A stretch of DNA of 64,000 nt from Clostridiales bacterium. Lineage in GTDB: Bacteria > Bacillota > Clostridia > Christensenellales > Aristaeellaceae. How positions within the stretch are numbered: position 1 is the stretch's first letter; each line of letters begins with the position of its first letter. The notes under the pieces are model-generated. The model ran no database searches. It saw only the letters and a program-made list of their open reading frames with translations, and was not told the DNA's origin. The position numbers and the translations under genes were made by a program. Shown piece after piece: positions 25,639 to 34,623 of this stretch. Location of the stretch: positions 55,474 through 119,473 of the forward strand of contig SVGJ01000002.1 of assembly GCA_015056415.1 (NCBI GenBank), read 5' to 3'.

Positions 25639-25683
25639 AAAAACGCCTCGCTCCCGATATCAACAGGAGCAAGGCGTTTTTTT
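25639..25683 (+). terminator. Terminator of the LicC-like/OPA operon
   Basis: A 15-bp stem (AAAACGCCTCGCTCC, one mismatch), 11-base loop, then seven T. Confidence 0.9.
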
Positions 25684-25721
25684 GTGTGCAGTTTTCTCCG
25701 GCGCAGGGCCGTGGGGCAGGG

Positions 25722-26918
25722 TCATTCCTTTTCCCGGTCCAGGCGGAAGGCCACCGAGCGCTTCAGGTATTCCAGGTACTCGGTGTCGCGGCACATGGCC
25801 TTGCCAGGGGTATCAGACAGCTTGGCCACGGCGCGGCCGTTCACCGTCTGCAGCTTGATGACGATGTTCAGCGCCTGCTCGCAGGTATCGTTGGAGCAGA
25901 AGGTGCCGATGCCAAAGGAGACCTTCGTGCGCCCGCGGAAATAATCGTACAGGGCCTGGGCCTTATCGAAATCAAGCCCGTCACTGAACAGGAGCTGCTT
26001 GGACATGGGATCGGCGCCATATTTCTCGTAATGGGCGATCATCTTCTCGCCCCAGGCAAAGGGGTCGCCGCTGTCGTGACGCACGCCGGTAAAGTTGTTG
26101 ACCATGGAGCGGTTGAAGTCCAGCAGGAACAGGTCGGTGGTGATGGTATCGGTCAGGGCGGTGCCGTTATCGCCCTTGTACTCGTTGTACCAGTCCTCCA
26201 TGGCATAGTGGTTGGTGTACGCCAGGGGGATAGAGTCAATGCCCTGATACATCTGCACATACTCATGGGCGTAGGTGCCGATGGGCGTCAGGTCATATTT
26301 CATGGCCAGATACACATTGGATGTACCCACGCAGTTATCCGTCTCGGCAGTCAGGCGGCGCAGCACTTCCTCCTCCCACTCCCGGGAGAGGCGGCGGCGG
26401 CAGCCGAACTCGGCGAATTTGAAGGTGTACCTGCCCTCCCGGAAGCAGCGGATCTTTTCGCACAGCTTTTCCTCGGCCGCCGCGCGCAGCACAGCGTAAT
26501 CATACTTCATGCGGAAGTAGACCTCGTTGACGATCTCCAGCAGGAAGATCTCGAACTGCATGGCGGAGAACAGCGGCCCCTTCACCACGATCTCCAGCCT
26601 GCCCTCATCGGTCAGCGCGGTCTCCACATAATCCCGGATGGGCCGCCACAGGCGGAGGAACTCCACATAGTCGTTTTTGATGAAGCGGATGGAGCGCAGG
26701 TAATCCAGCTCCTCCTTTTTGAAGGTGAGCGTGCACAGGTGATCGATCTGCTCGTTGATCTCATCAAACATCTCCCGGGTGAAAACAACGTTCTCGTTCC
26801 GGCAGCGGAAATAGTATTCGCCGCACAGATCCGTGTGCTTATGGAAAATCACCTGATCCATGTTGAACTTATACAGGTCGGTATCCAGCAGGGACACCAC
26901 AATGGGCTCAAGCTTCAT
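25722..26918 (-). CDS. pncB: Nicotinate phosphoribosyltransferase
   Basis: A 398-residue enzyme that makes nicotinate mononucleotide from nicotinate and PRPP. It starts in the typical way with LLDTDLYKFNMDQVIF and contains FAEFGCRRRLS, GTSNVYLAMKYDLTPIGTYAHE and GVRHDSGDP, all PncB landmarks. The length matches the E. coli type (400). It is the last gene of the NrtR-headed NAD salvage operon. A GAAGGAG site precedes the ATG. Confidence 0.95.
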   Translation of the reverse strand: MKLEPIVVSLLDTDLYKFNMDQVIFHKHTDLCGEYYFRCRNENVVFTREMFDEINEQIDHLCTLTFKKEELDYLRSIRFIKNDYVEFLRLWRPIRDYVETALTDEGRLEIVVKGPLFSAMQFEIFLLEIVNEVYFRMKYDYAVLRAAAEEKLCEKIRCFREGRYTFKFAEFGCRRRLSREWEEEVLRRLTAETDNCVGTSNVYLAMKYDLTPIGTYAHEYVQMYQGIDSIPLAYTNHYAMEDWYNEYKGDNGTALTDTITTDLFLLDFNRSMVNNFTGVRHDSGDPFAWGEKMIAHYEKYGADPMSKQLLFSDGLDFDKAQALYDYFRGRTKVSFGIGTFCSNDTCEQALNIVIKLQTVNGRAVAKLSDTPGKAMCRDTEYLEYLKRSVAFRLDREKE

Positions 26919-26975
26919 AAGGCAAATTGCTCCTTCTTTCGTTTTCGCGGGAGAGGGGGACGCTTTTCATGCGCG

Positions 26976-27758
26976 TCACTCCTTTTCCGCAAAGGGATCC
27001 AGCACCAGGGGCAGGCGGCGCTTATGCATGTTGTTTTTCTCCCGCAGGCGGATCTTATCGTCCATCTCCGGATCCCCGCAGGTTCCCTGGCGGATGTACA
27101 GGTGTATGTCCTGATAGCGCAGGCCCATCTGCTCCTCGTCGGTTTTGCCGGTAAGGCCGTCAGCCGGGGGCTTCACCACCAGTTCCCGGGGAAGCTCGTC
27201 CATGCTCAGGCCCACCTCCACCACCTCCACGCTGGTCAGCGCGCCCAGGAGCGAGAAATCGCAGCTCATGTCGCCGTCCTTGGTGCAGTAGCCCACCGTT
27301 ATCTCGGAAAGATTGCCCGTACCCACCAGCCGGGCGCCCAGCGCCTGACCGATGTAGCGCAGGGTGGTCATCCGCAGCCGGGGCCCTACGTTGAAATTGC
27401 TGTAGGGGACAAACGGCACGGGGAAGTCGCCCTCGGGCACATTCTCGCCCAGCAGATCGGTGGCCTCGCGGAGGGCCTGGTGCATGGGGCCGATGTTCAC
27501 GGTTTTCTTCCGGATGCCCAGCGCCTCGCACACGCGGACGCTGTCCTGAATATCGGCCTGCCGGCCATCGGGCAGCATCACACCATAAACGTTCTCCCTG
27601 CCCAGCGCCCGGGCGCAGATGGCGGCGGACACCGTGCTGTCCTTCCCGCCGGAAATGCCCACGATCACCCTGGAGAAGCCCTGCTCACGGGCCAGTTTCC
27701 GCACCAGCTCCACCAGCCGGTCGCGCACGGCGGCAGCGTTGAATTTCATTTCCTGCAT
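26976..27758 (-). CDS. nadE: NAD(+) synthase, ammonia-type
   Basis: A 260-residue N-type ATP pyrophosphatase. The P-loop-like SGGKDST is at about residues 34-40; GTGNLSEITVGYCTKDGD is the second NadE signature. It amidates nicotinate adenine dinucleotide using ammonia. No glutaminase (nitrilase) domain is present, so it is the short form. It belongs to the NAD operon, and the next gene, pncB, starts 57 bases on. nadD is not in the window. Confidence 0.95.
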   Translation of the reverse strand: MQEMKFNAAAVRDRLVELVRKLAREQGFSRVIVGISGGKDSTVSAAICARALGRENVYGVMLPDGRQADIQDSVRVCEALGIRKKTVNIGPMHQALREATDLLGENVPEGDFPVPFVPYSNFNVGPRLRMTTLRYIGQALGARLVGTGNLSEITVGYCTKDGDMSCDFSLLGALTSVEVVEVGLSMDELPRELVVKPPADGLTGKTDEEQMGLRYQDIHLYIRQGTCGDPEMDDKIRLREKNNMHKRRLPLVLDPFAEKE

Positions 27759-27773
27759 AGCGATCTCCTCCGC

Positions 27774-28604
27774 TTACTTACTTCGGTTCAGGGAAACTCT
27801 GTCTTCGGGGGCCTTCCTCGCCATGATCAGCGAGAAATGGGTGGTCACTTCCCGGCCCGGATCAATGCCCAGGCTGGTTTCCATGTCGTGCCTGCACCAG
27901 GGGAGAACATACCTGTTCAGCAGAATGCTTTCGTATCCGCCCTCCGGATCCAGCACAGCGGTCAGATCCCGCATGGAATACGAGAAATAGTTTTCCTCAC
28001 ATTCCCTGGCCCAGTTTTCCGTATATTTGTATTTCAGCAGCAGATGCACCAGGTTTTTCCTGAGGCTGATCGGCCCGAAGCACGCTTCGAAATCGCTGAT
28101 CTGCCATGCCGGAAGCTTCTGCCTTACCCGGCTGACCGCCGCTTCGGGGGAGGCAGCCCGGTCGTCTTCGCTGGCATACATCATATCCCGCACCACAATG
28201 TACTGGGGGGACAGGGTGCAGACAAAGTGCGTCACCGCGCTTGTATCGCCGCTGTAATGGAACACCTCATGCAGCACGGAGGAAAAATTGACGGCAATAT
28301 GCTTTTTATCCACGCCCAGGGTGTCGATCTGTTCCATCACCTGGTGCAGATCGGCAAAAAACCAGGTATTCCCGCTCCTGCGGGCATTGGCCCCTTCGAC
28401 CATCCGTGGGTCGATATCATAGCCAATGAAGCGCATCGTGGGGAAAAGCGAATGCAGAAAACGGATCAGCGAACCATCCGCGCAACCGAAATCCACGATC
28501 AGCTCAGCCTGGGGCACCTTGTCCATGAAGAACGCTTTGTCCCACATGGAACGGCGCATCCTGTCATTATAGATACTGTAGTTCTCGATCTCCGGCATCT
28601 TCAT
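27774..28604 (-). CDS. Class I SAM-dependent methyltransferase in the NAD operon
   Basis: A 276-residue protein. VDFGCADGSLIRFL near residues 36-49 is the SAM-binding motif I, followed by FIGYDIDPRMVE, the acidic motif II. The C-terminal 100 residues have no motif I recognise. It lies 15 bases before nadE and 15 bases after pncA, inside the operon. A nicotinate/nicotinamide or tRNA target would be a guess. Its codons look less GC-rich than those of the neighbours, which could mean recent arrival. Confidence 0.8.
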   Translation of the reverse strand: MKMPEIENYSIYNDRMRRSMWDKAFFMDKVPQAELIVDFGCADGSLIRFLHSLFPTMRFIGYDIDPRMVEGANARRSGNTWFFADLHQVMEQIDTLGVDKKHIAVNFSSVLHEVFHYSGDTSAVTHFVCTLSPQYIVVRDMMYASEDDRAASPEAAVSRVRQKLPAWQISDFEACFGPISLRKNLVHLLLKYKYTENWARECEENYFSYSMRDLTAVLDPEGGYESILLNRYVLPWCRHDMETSLGIDPGREVTTHFSLIMARKAPEDRVSLNRSK

Positions 28605-28619
28605 CCATCCTTGTATGTG

Positions 28620-29156
28620 TCACAGTACATCGATCTGGCAGCTGCGCATGGTTTCCAGGGCAGCCAGATGCTTTGCGGGCGTCACGCCGGCGCAGCAGGC
28701 GGCATGCACCGCTATGTCCGCCTCAGGGAAATTCGCCTTGAGCAGCAGCGCGTTGGATACCACGCAGATATCCGTGCACAGGCCCAGCAGCTCAATGGTC
28801 ACCCTGTCAGCGTCCGCCGCCTCCCGGGCGATGACGCCCGGCAGCGCCGTGCTGCCGAAGGTGGGCTTTTCCACCAGAATACAGTCTCCCAGGGCGCGCT
28901 GCACGCCGGCGTTGATCTGCCAGCCCTGCGTACCCTTGACGCAATGGGGAACGGGCAGCTTTTTGCCCTCGGGGGTATCCAGATAATCATCAAGGTGCGT
29001 ATCCAGGGTAGCGATGAGCGTATAGCCCCTCTCCCCGCAGGCCAGAATGCGGTCGATGGCAGGCTCCACAATCGCCTGCGCCTCAGCGGTGCCCAGCGCG
29101 CCGTCGATAAAATCGTTCTGCATATCCACCACGATCAGGATGTTCTTTTCCTTCAT
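28620..29156 (-). CDS. pncA: Nicotinamidase
   Basis: A 178-residue isochorismatase-fold hydrolase that deamidates nicotinamide. The catalytic triad is visible: Asp in VVDMQNDFI (residue 11), Lys in LVEKPTFGS, and Cys in LGLCTDICVVSNAL. TLDTHLDDY supplies a metal ligand. It overlaps the end of nrtR by four bases (ATGA). Together with pncB and nadE it forms the salvage route from nicotinamide to NAD. Confidence 0.92.
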   Translation of the reverse strand: MKEKNILIVVDMQNDFIDGALGTAEAQAIVEPAIDRILACGERGYTLIATLDTHLDDYLDTPEGKKLPVPHCVKGTQGWQINAGVQRALGDCILVEKPTFGSTALPGVIAREAADADRVTIELLGLCTDICVVSNALLLKANFPEADIAVHAACCAGVTPAKHLAALETMRSCQIDVL

Positions 29157-29881
29157 GATCTATCCCTCCGTTCATTCTGCCACCTGTACAGCGTCGCGGG
29201 ACGCCCTTTGCCCCTGGGCGGAGCCACCTCCGCCGGGGCGATCTTTCCGCTGTCCTCATACCGTCCCCGCACGAAGCGCCGGAAGTTGCTGGCGTCCTGG
29301 GCTTTGCCCAGCACAGCCTCGAACACCCGCTGCAATTCGCTGAGAGGAAAGGCTGCCGGCGTGTTCAGGAACTGAAACCCAATGTCGGTATAATCGATCT
29401 TGCCCTGCAGGCGGGCGACCCCCGTCCGGATGATCGCGAAGTGGTCGAAGGCCAGCTCCTCCATGGAAAGCGGCACGCCCTCCGGACTGGTCAGCGCGAA
29501 GCCACTCTCGCCCGTTGAAACGGAGAAGCACTTCAGCGTGACCCCCTCCTGCTCCAGCGCCGGCTGTAGCCGCTGCCAGGGGACGATCACCAGATACGCC
29601 ACAGACAGGACCCTGCCCCGGGGATCGCGCCCCGGCTGGGTAAAGGTGTAGAGCTGCTCGCTGTAATATTGCCGCACCGGCAGCATTTCCGCCAACAGCT
29701 CCCGCACCGTTTCCTCCGCCGATTCCTCCTGTGCCACAAACCGCCCCGGCAGGGCCCATTTCCCCTGGGCGGGAGGCAGCGGGCGCTGGGACAAAAGCAA
29801 CTTCAGTCCGCCGCTTTTCTCTGTCAGGATCAGTATGTCCACTGTTACATACAGTTGATCCTTCCGCAGCGTTTCATGCAT
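29153..29881 (-). CDS. nrtR: NrtR, Nudix-related repressor of NAD metabolism
   Basis: A 242-residue regulator. The N-terminal 150 residues have the Nudix fold, with a degenerate box (GRFVAQEESAEETVRELLAE) as in NrtR proteins that bind ADP-ribose without cutting it. The C-terminal 85 residues are a winged helix (FPLSELQRVFEAVLG, SNFRRFVRGR). It is first in the operon with pncA, a methyltransferase, nadE and pncB, so it likely represses its own operon. The start is the ATG after GGAGGTGA; an upstream in-frame ATG overlaps that site. Confidence 0.9.
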   Translation of the reverse strand: MHETLRKDQLYVTVDILILTEKSGGLKLLLSQRPLPPAQGKWALPGRFVAQEESAEETVRELLAEMLPVRQYYSEQLYTFTQPGRDPRGRVLSVAYLVIVPWQRLQPALEQEGVTLKCFSVSTGESGFALTSPEGVPLSMEELAFDHFAIIRTGVARLQGKIDYTDIGFQFLNTPAAFPLSELQRVFEAVLGKAQDASNFRRFVRGRYEDSGKIAPAEVAPPRGKGRPATLYRWQNERRDRS

Positions 29882-29895
29882 CGCGCTCACCTCCA

Positions 29896-29964
29896 TTTAT
29901 GGTCAACCTGACCTCAATTAGATTATACAGAACGCCCTGCTTGTTGTCAAGCGTTTTATGGTCA
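29896..29964 (-). promoter_or_regulatory. Consensus promoter of the NAD operon flanked by putative NrtR operators
   Basis: Read on minus: TTGACA (29945-29950), 17 bases, TATAAT (29922-29927), a perfect consensus. TGACCATAAA occurs twice, just upstream of the -35 (29955-29964) and just downstream of the -10 (29896-29905). The downstream copy is part of the palindrome GGTCA-ACC-TGACC (29901-29913). Two sites bracketing a strong promoter fit repression by NrtR. Confidence 0.8.
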
Positions 29965-29975
29965 GATCAACAAAA

Positions 29976-30024
29976 ATAAGGCATTGCGGCCGGTCAGCGG
30001 GTGATTCCGGCCGCGATGCCTTAT
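29976..30024 (-). terminator. Terminator of sbcDC, overlapping the sbcC stop codon
   Basis: An 18-bp stem with one wobble pair (ATAAGGCATTGCGGCCGG) and a 13-base loop; on minus a TTTTTG tail follows. The first arm contains the TAA stop of sbcC. Confidence 0.88.
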
Positions 30025-32648
30025 GCCGTCACCATCAGGCTGGCGCCGCGCGGCGTCTTGCTGACGATGATCTGCTTTTCGATCCGCTCCTCCAGGTCAT
30101 GCACATGGGAGATAATGCCGATGAGGCGCTTGCCTCCCGCCAGCTCCGAAAGCACCTGAAGGGAATTGCGCAGGGCGTTTTCGTCCAGGGTGCCAAAGCC
30201 CTCGTCAATGAACATGGCCTCCATGCGGATGGCGCCGCTCTGGCCCTGCACCACATCGGAAAGGCCCAGCGCCAGGGCCAGGCTGGCCAGGAAGCTCTCG
30301 CCGCCGGAAAGGGTGGATACATCGCGCCACTGACCGGTGCTGCGGTCCAGCACGTCCAGATCAAGGCCGCTCTGGCGCACCCTGTCCCGGGCCTCCTCCT
30401 TGCAGCGCAGGGTGAACATCCCCTCGGTCAGCACGGTAAGGCGCTTGTTGGCGGCAGCCACCACCTGCTTGAAATAATACTGCTGCACATAGGCCTCAAA
30501 GGTCAGCTTGGCCCGACCGCCGCCGGCCTGGCCGGAGCAGCAGGCGTAAAGATCCCGGATCACGGCCCAGTTTTCTTCCTTGCGCTTCATCTGCCTGCGG
30601 GCTTCCCGTATCTCCCCCAGCGCGTCCTGATGCAGCGTCAGCCTGCCCGCCATGACGGCGGCATCCTGCTCCGCCGCTTTTCTGGCGGCCTGCGCGGCGC
30701 TGCGCTGCTCCTCCAGGGCGGAAAGCTCCACCTTTTCCTTTTGCTTCAGCTTTTCCCGCAATTGCGCCGCCTGATCCAGCAGGGAGGTCTTCTGTTCGCT
30801 GTAGCGGCGAAGCTCCCGATCCATTTTGTCCATTTCTTTTTCGGACAGCTTTGCCAGCCGATAATCCTGTTCGTTCTCAAACCCGTGGGCGGCCAGCTGC
30901 TCCCGGAAGCTTTCATACAGCGCCTTTTCCCGCCCGGCGAGCTCCTCCAGCCGCTCCCTGCCCTGACGCGCGATCTCCCGGCTCTTTTCCGCCTGAAGCA
31001 GCAGGGCGTTCAGCTCCTTCCGGGCGTTTTCCACGGCCTGCCGGTATCGCTGAGCCATGCTTTGCTTTTCCTCCGCGCGCTGCCTGAGACCATCTTCCGT
31101 TTCATCCTCGGCCAGCTGAGTTTCCCGCAGGCGGTTCTTCGCGGCATCCAGGGCGGCACGGATAGCGGCCAGCGCCTCGTTGGCGTCGCCCAACTGACGG
31201 GAGGCTTCACGCTGCGCGCGCTCCGCCTGCTCCATCTCCTCTTTGGTCACGGCATCCCCGGTCAGGCAGGCCGGGGCGGGGTGGCTTGTCGCGCCGCAGA
31301 CAGGGCAGGGCATTCCCTCCGCCAGCGAGGCGGCCAGCAGACCTGCCTGGCTGGCGTAGTAGCCTTCCTTGGCGGCGGTATAGGCCGCGTCGGCAGATTT
31401 GCTCCTGGAGAGCAGCTCCTCCATGGTCTTTATCTGCCTGGCCAGCAGCTTTTGTTGCTTTTCCCTTTCCTTCAGCACGGGGATGCAGTCCTCCAGCTGC
31501 TTCGCCTGGGCCAGCAGCGCGTCTGCTTCCGGCACGAGGCTTTCCGCCTCCGCCATGTGTGCCTGGGCCGCCGGCAGCTGTTCCTGCGCTTGCGCCAGCG
31601 CTTCCCCTGCCTGCCGCAGCGCCTCCGCCTGCTGATGATATTCCTCCCGGGCCCTGAGCAGCAGCGCCTCGCCGGGCAGCACCTCCAGGGCCTTGCGGGC
31701 CTGATTCAGCTGCCGGGCCTGATCGTCCATATCGCTTTGCCTGCTCAAGACCTTGGCAAGACCTGCCTCCGCCTGCTCCAGGGCAGTGAAATCCGCATTG
31801 ACCGCCTTGCCCTGCTCGATGGCGGCAATGAGCTGATTGGCTTGCTTTTCCGCCTGCTCCTTCCGCGTTTGCGCCTGACTCATCACCTGCGATTCGTGGG
31901 TGATGAGCCTTTCAAGGATCTCCGCCAGCAGATCGGCATATTTTGGATCGCCGGTATACTGCTGCAGGATCTCCCTTTCGGCAAAGTCAGCCTCCGGGTC
32001 GATCCTTCCGGCGGCGATGAGAACACGGTGCTCCAGGGATTCCCGCTCCTTTTTGCAGGAGGCGTTCATCTCGCTGAGCCTTTTCTGCATGGCTTCGTAA
32101 AAGCCGGTATTGAACAGCTTTTGAAACAGGGCCTTCCGCTCATCGGAGGAGGCATTGAGTATCTTGAGGAAATCCCCCTGGGCGATCATCACCGTCTGGG
32201 TGAACTGATCCTGGGTGAGGCCCAGCAGCTCGTGCACCCTGGCGTTCACATCCGAAAGGCCGTGGATCATCTCGCCGGTGTCCAGGTTGGTCATTTCGGC
32301 ATTGGCTGTCTGAGTGGTGGTACCTTCGCCGGTGAGCTTGGGGCGGATGTACTCCGGGTTGCGGCGGATCCGCCAGGTTTCCGCCCTGTGGCGGAAGGTA
32401 AACTCCACATAGGTCTCCGTTCTGGGCAGGGCGTAATCGGATCGGAAGGATTTGCTCCTGCGCCGCTCCTTGCCGCCGGAGGCCTCGCCGTACAGGGCGA
32501 AGCTGATGGCGTCGAAGATGGTGGTCTTGCCCGCACCCGTATCCCCGGCGATCAGGAACAGCCCCGTTTCGCCAAAGACGCCAAAGTCGATCTCCGTTTG
32601 CGCGGCATAGGGGCCGAAGGCGGACAGAACCAGCTTAACGGGCTTCAT
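30021..32648 (-). CDS. sbcC: Exonuclease SbcCD, ATPase subunit C
   Basis: An 875-residue SMC-like ATPase. Walker A is GDTGAGKTT (about residues 36-44); long coiled coils flank a zinc hook CPVCG near the centre; the ABC signature is LSGGESFLASLALALGLSD and Walker B is MFIDEGFGTLDE. With SbcD it forms the Mre11/Rad50-type nuclease that opens DNA hairpins and trims ends. It is shorter than many relatives (about 1000-1150), so the coils are short. It overlaps sbcD by 14 bases. Confidence 0.95.
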   Translation of the reverse strand: MKPVKLVLSAFGPYAAQTEIDFGVFGETGLFLIAGDTGAGKTTIFDAISFALYGEASGGKERRRSKSFRSDYALPRTETYVEFTFRHRAETWRIRRNPEYIRPKLTGEGTTTQTANAEMTNLDTGEMIHGLSDVNARVHELLGLTQDQFTQTVMIAQGDFLKILNASSDERKALFQKLFNTGFYEAMQKRLSEMNASCKKERESLEHRVLIAAGRIDPEADFAEREILQQYTGDPKYADLLAEILERLITHESQVMSQAQTRKEQAEKQANQLIAAIEQGKAVNADFTALEQAEAGLAKVLSRQSDMDDQARQLNQARKALEVLPGEALLLRAREEYHQQAEALRQAGEALAQAQEQLPAAQAHMAEAESLVPEADALLAQAKQLEDCIPVLKEREKQQKLLARQIKTMEELLSRSKSADAAYTAAKEGYYASQAGLLAASLAEGMPCPVCGATSHPAPACLTGDAVTKEEMEQAERAQREASRQLGDANEALAAIRAALDAAKNRLRETQLAEDETEDGLRQRAEEKQSMAQRYRQAVENARKELNALLLQAEKSREIARQGRERLEELAGREKALYESFREQLAAHGFENEQDYRLAKLSEKEMDKMDRELRRYSEQKTSLLDQAAQLREKLKQKEKVELSALEEQRSAAQAARKAAEQDAAVMAGRLTLHQDALGEIREARRQMKRKEENWAVIRDLYACCSGQAGGGRAKLTFEAYVQQYYFKQVVAAANKRLTVLTEGMFTLRCKEEARDRVRQSGLDLDVLDRSTGQWRDVSTLSGGESFLASLALALGLSDVVQGQSGAIRMEAMFIDEGFGTLDENALRNSLQVLSELAGGKRLIGIISHVHDLEERIEKQIIVSKTPRGASLMVTA

Positions 32649-33768
32649 AGGGCGCTTCCTCCAATTCTCTGATCACCTTGTCCAGCACCTTGCGGTGGGC
32701 CTGTGTGGGCAGCTGATCGTTATTCTGCAGGCGGTAAAAATCGCAGAAGAGCTCCCCGGCGGATTTGTTCTCCATCGCCTCGGTGGCCAGCACGGTGATA
32801 TCCTGCCTGGTGCGGGAATTAACGATGGAGAACTTCAGCATATTGGGGAAATTCACCGAAAGCGTCACCCGGGCATCCGGAGGCACCAGCTCGTCGCGCA
32901 GGGTGATCCACACATAATCCTCGGAATAGGGGAGCTGCATAAGCTCCTCCAGCTTTCCCTCGATCAGCCGCACATCCCGCACCGGGTACAGGGGGATTTT
33001 CCGCACCTGAACGGAGCCCTTTTCCTCCATGTCCACCACGGTAACGCTCTTGCTATGGTTTGCCTCGGAAAAGGAATACTTCAGTGGTGAGCCCGCGTAG
33101 CGCAGCGTTTCCCGGCCCACCCGCTGCGCCCTGTGGATATGCCCCAGGGCCACGTAATCGAAGCCGTCAAACACGGCGGCGTCGATCTGGTCCAGCCCGC
33201 CCGCCATATGCTCCTCGGAATCGGAGGTCACGCTGCCGGTGATGAACTGGTGGGCCAGAAGCACATTGCGCCTGGCCGGATCGATCCGGGTGTTGCGGAT
33301 CACCGCGGCAACGGCGTCCTGATAGGAATTGATCTTTTCACCGGGCAGAAAGCGTTTCACCTGGGCAGGCCGCACAAACGGCAGCAGCCAGACGGACAGC
33401 TCCCCGTCCTTATCCCGCAATTCCACCTGCTGCAGGCGGCCGTCGAAGCTTTCCGACACGTACACGCCGGCGGTTTTCAGCAACGACGCGAAATAGGAGA
33501 TCCGCAGCGCCGAATCATGATTGCCGCTGACGACGAACACCTTCTTGCTCGCTTCCGCCAGCCTGGAAACGAACCTGTCGAACAGCGCCATGGCCTCTGC
33601 CTGGGGGGTAGCCCGCTGGTATACATCCCCGGCGATGAGCACGGCGTCCGCCTTCTCCTCCTCCGTGATGGACAGGATCTGCTCCAGAATGGCCTCCTGG
33701 TCGGCAAGAAGGGAAAGGTCGTTCATCTGCTTGCCCAGATGCAGATCCGAAAGATGGATGAATCTCAT
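32635..33768 (-). CDS. sbcD: Exonuclease SbcCD, nuclease subunit D
   Basis: A 377-residue Mre11-type phosphodiesterase. The metal ligands are seen in HLSDLHLGK, GDVYQRA, SGNHD, LAHQF and ALGHIHRAQ. It starts the sbcDC pair and has its own promoter. A CAGGAGGCGACGCGGC ribosome region precedes the ATG. Confidence 0.95.
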   Translation of the reverse strand: MRFIHLSDLHLGKQMNDLSLLADQEAILEQILSITEEEKADAVLIAGDVYQRATPQAEAMALFDRFVSRLAEASKKVFVVSGNHDSALRISYFASLLKTAGVYVSESFDGRLQQVELRDKDGELSVWLLPFVRPAQVKRFLPGEKINSYQDAVAAVIRNTRIDPARRNVLLAHQFITGSVTSDSEEHMAGGLDQIDAAVFDGFDYVALGHIHRAQRVGRETLRYAGSPLKYSFSEANHSKSVTVVDMEEKGSVQVRKIPLYPVRDVRLIEGKLEELMQLPYSEDYVWITLRDELVPPDARVTLSVNFPNMLKFSIVNSRTRQDITVLATEAMENKSAGELFCDFYRLQNNDQLPTQAHRKVLDKVIRELEEAPYEAR

Positions 33769-33825
33769 GCCGCGTCGCCTCCTGGTGGTTTGCTATGCTG
33801 CTCCGGCTTGTCACAGGCTGAATTC

Positions 33826-33854
33826 ATGATAGCAACGCGCCGGGTGATTGTCAA
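33826..33854 (-). promoter_or_regulatory. Sigma-A promoter for sbcDC
   Basis: Read on minus: TTGACA, 17 bases, TATCAT. The start codon is about 58 bases downstream. Confidence 0.8.
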
Positions 33855-33903
33855 TAATGGGCGATAAAGCCGATGACCACCAAAAAGGCATAAAGAGCAA
33901 TCA

Positions 33904-33939
33904 AAAAAACCGGCCGCTTACACGCGACCGGCCTTTTTG
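33904..33939 (-). terminator. Terminator of the ArAE-like gene with the stop codon in the loop
   Basis: On minus the stem CCGGTCGC/GCGGCCGG closes a loop that contains the TAA stop codon, and seven T follow. The last four sense codons (KAGR) form the left arm. Confidence 0.85.
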
Positions 33940-34460
33940 TGTAATTGATCGAGCCAGTGAACCACACGCTCCCGGGGCAGGAGCCAGTTCACCAGCAGCG
34001 CTATGGCCACGCCGATACCGGTGTCCAGCATACGGTCGAGGGAGTAACTGATGTAGGTCTCCACCGGGGTGTTGAACAGAATGATACACAACACCACGCC
34101 GCCGGGCTGCACCGCACCGGGCCAATGGAATGCCTGGCTGACCAGGATCAGCACCACCACGCCCGCGAACAGGAACAACAGCATGGGCAGATGCTTGCTT
34201 CCATCCGGATAGAAGATGATGTACAGCCGGAACAGCAGCATGCCCAGCAGACCGCCGATGATGGTGCCGAAGAAGCGGTTGCCGCCGTTCAGGCGGGAGT
34301 TATCCATATCGCTGCCCACGCCGAAGATGGCGCCGATGCAGGCAAAGGTGGGGTTACGCCCCACCAGGAAGTAAAGCAGCGCGCACAGGGTAGCCGCCAG
34401 AGCCGTTTTGATATTGCGCTGGCCCACGTGCAGGTGAAGGTGATATTTGCTCAGATCCAT
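33918..34460 (-). CDS. Aromatic acid exporter family (ArAE/FUSC-like) membrane protein
   Basis: A 180-residue protein with about five membrane segments. GQRNIKTALAATLCALLYFL at residues 13-32 is the start signature of the DUF939/ArAE_1 group, and FFGTIIGGLLGMLLF and RMLDTGIGVAIALLVNWLL follow. Full-length relatives have a cytoplasmic C-terminal domain; this is a short, membrane-only form. A role in export is assumed from the family. It has its own promoter and a terminator that overlaps its end. Confidence 0.8.
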   Translation of the reverse strand: MDLSKYHLHLHVGQRNIKTALAATLCALLYFLVGRNPTFACIGAIFGVGSDMDNSRLNGGNRFFGTIIGGLLGMLLFRLYIIFYPDGSKHLPMLLFLFAGVVVLILVSQAFHWPGAVQPGGVVLCIILFNTPVETYISYSLDRMLDTGIGVAIALLVNWLLPRERVVHWLDQLHKKAGRV

Positions 34461-34500
34461 ACTGACCCGTCCTTATCTTTTGTTGGCAAAGCCGGGGTCT

Positions 34501-34528
34501 ATTATAGCACGGAAATGGCCGGTTGCAA
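34501..34528 (-). promoter_or_regulatory. Promoter for the ArAE-like gene
   Basis: Read on minus: TTGCAA, 16 bases, TATAAT, about 40 bases before the start codon. Confidence 0.7.
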
Positions 34529-34623
34529 GTGTTTATCTGAGCTTTTTTGAGAGATACGGCACCAGGTCGTCATCCTTGCGGCAGGTATCGTACCGGCCTG
34601 ACGCCCGATCCTGACGGACGTCC

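Noticed and set aside
25686..29375. A 1229-codon plus-strand open frame
   Set aside because: It is the antisense shadow of pncB, nadE, the methyltransferase and pncA. It has no ribosome site and low-complexity His/Gln-rich translation.
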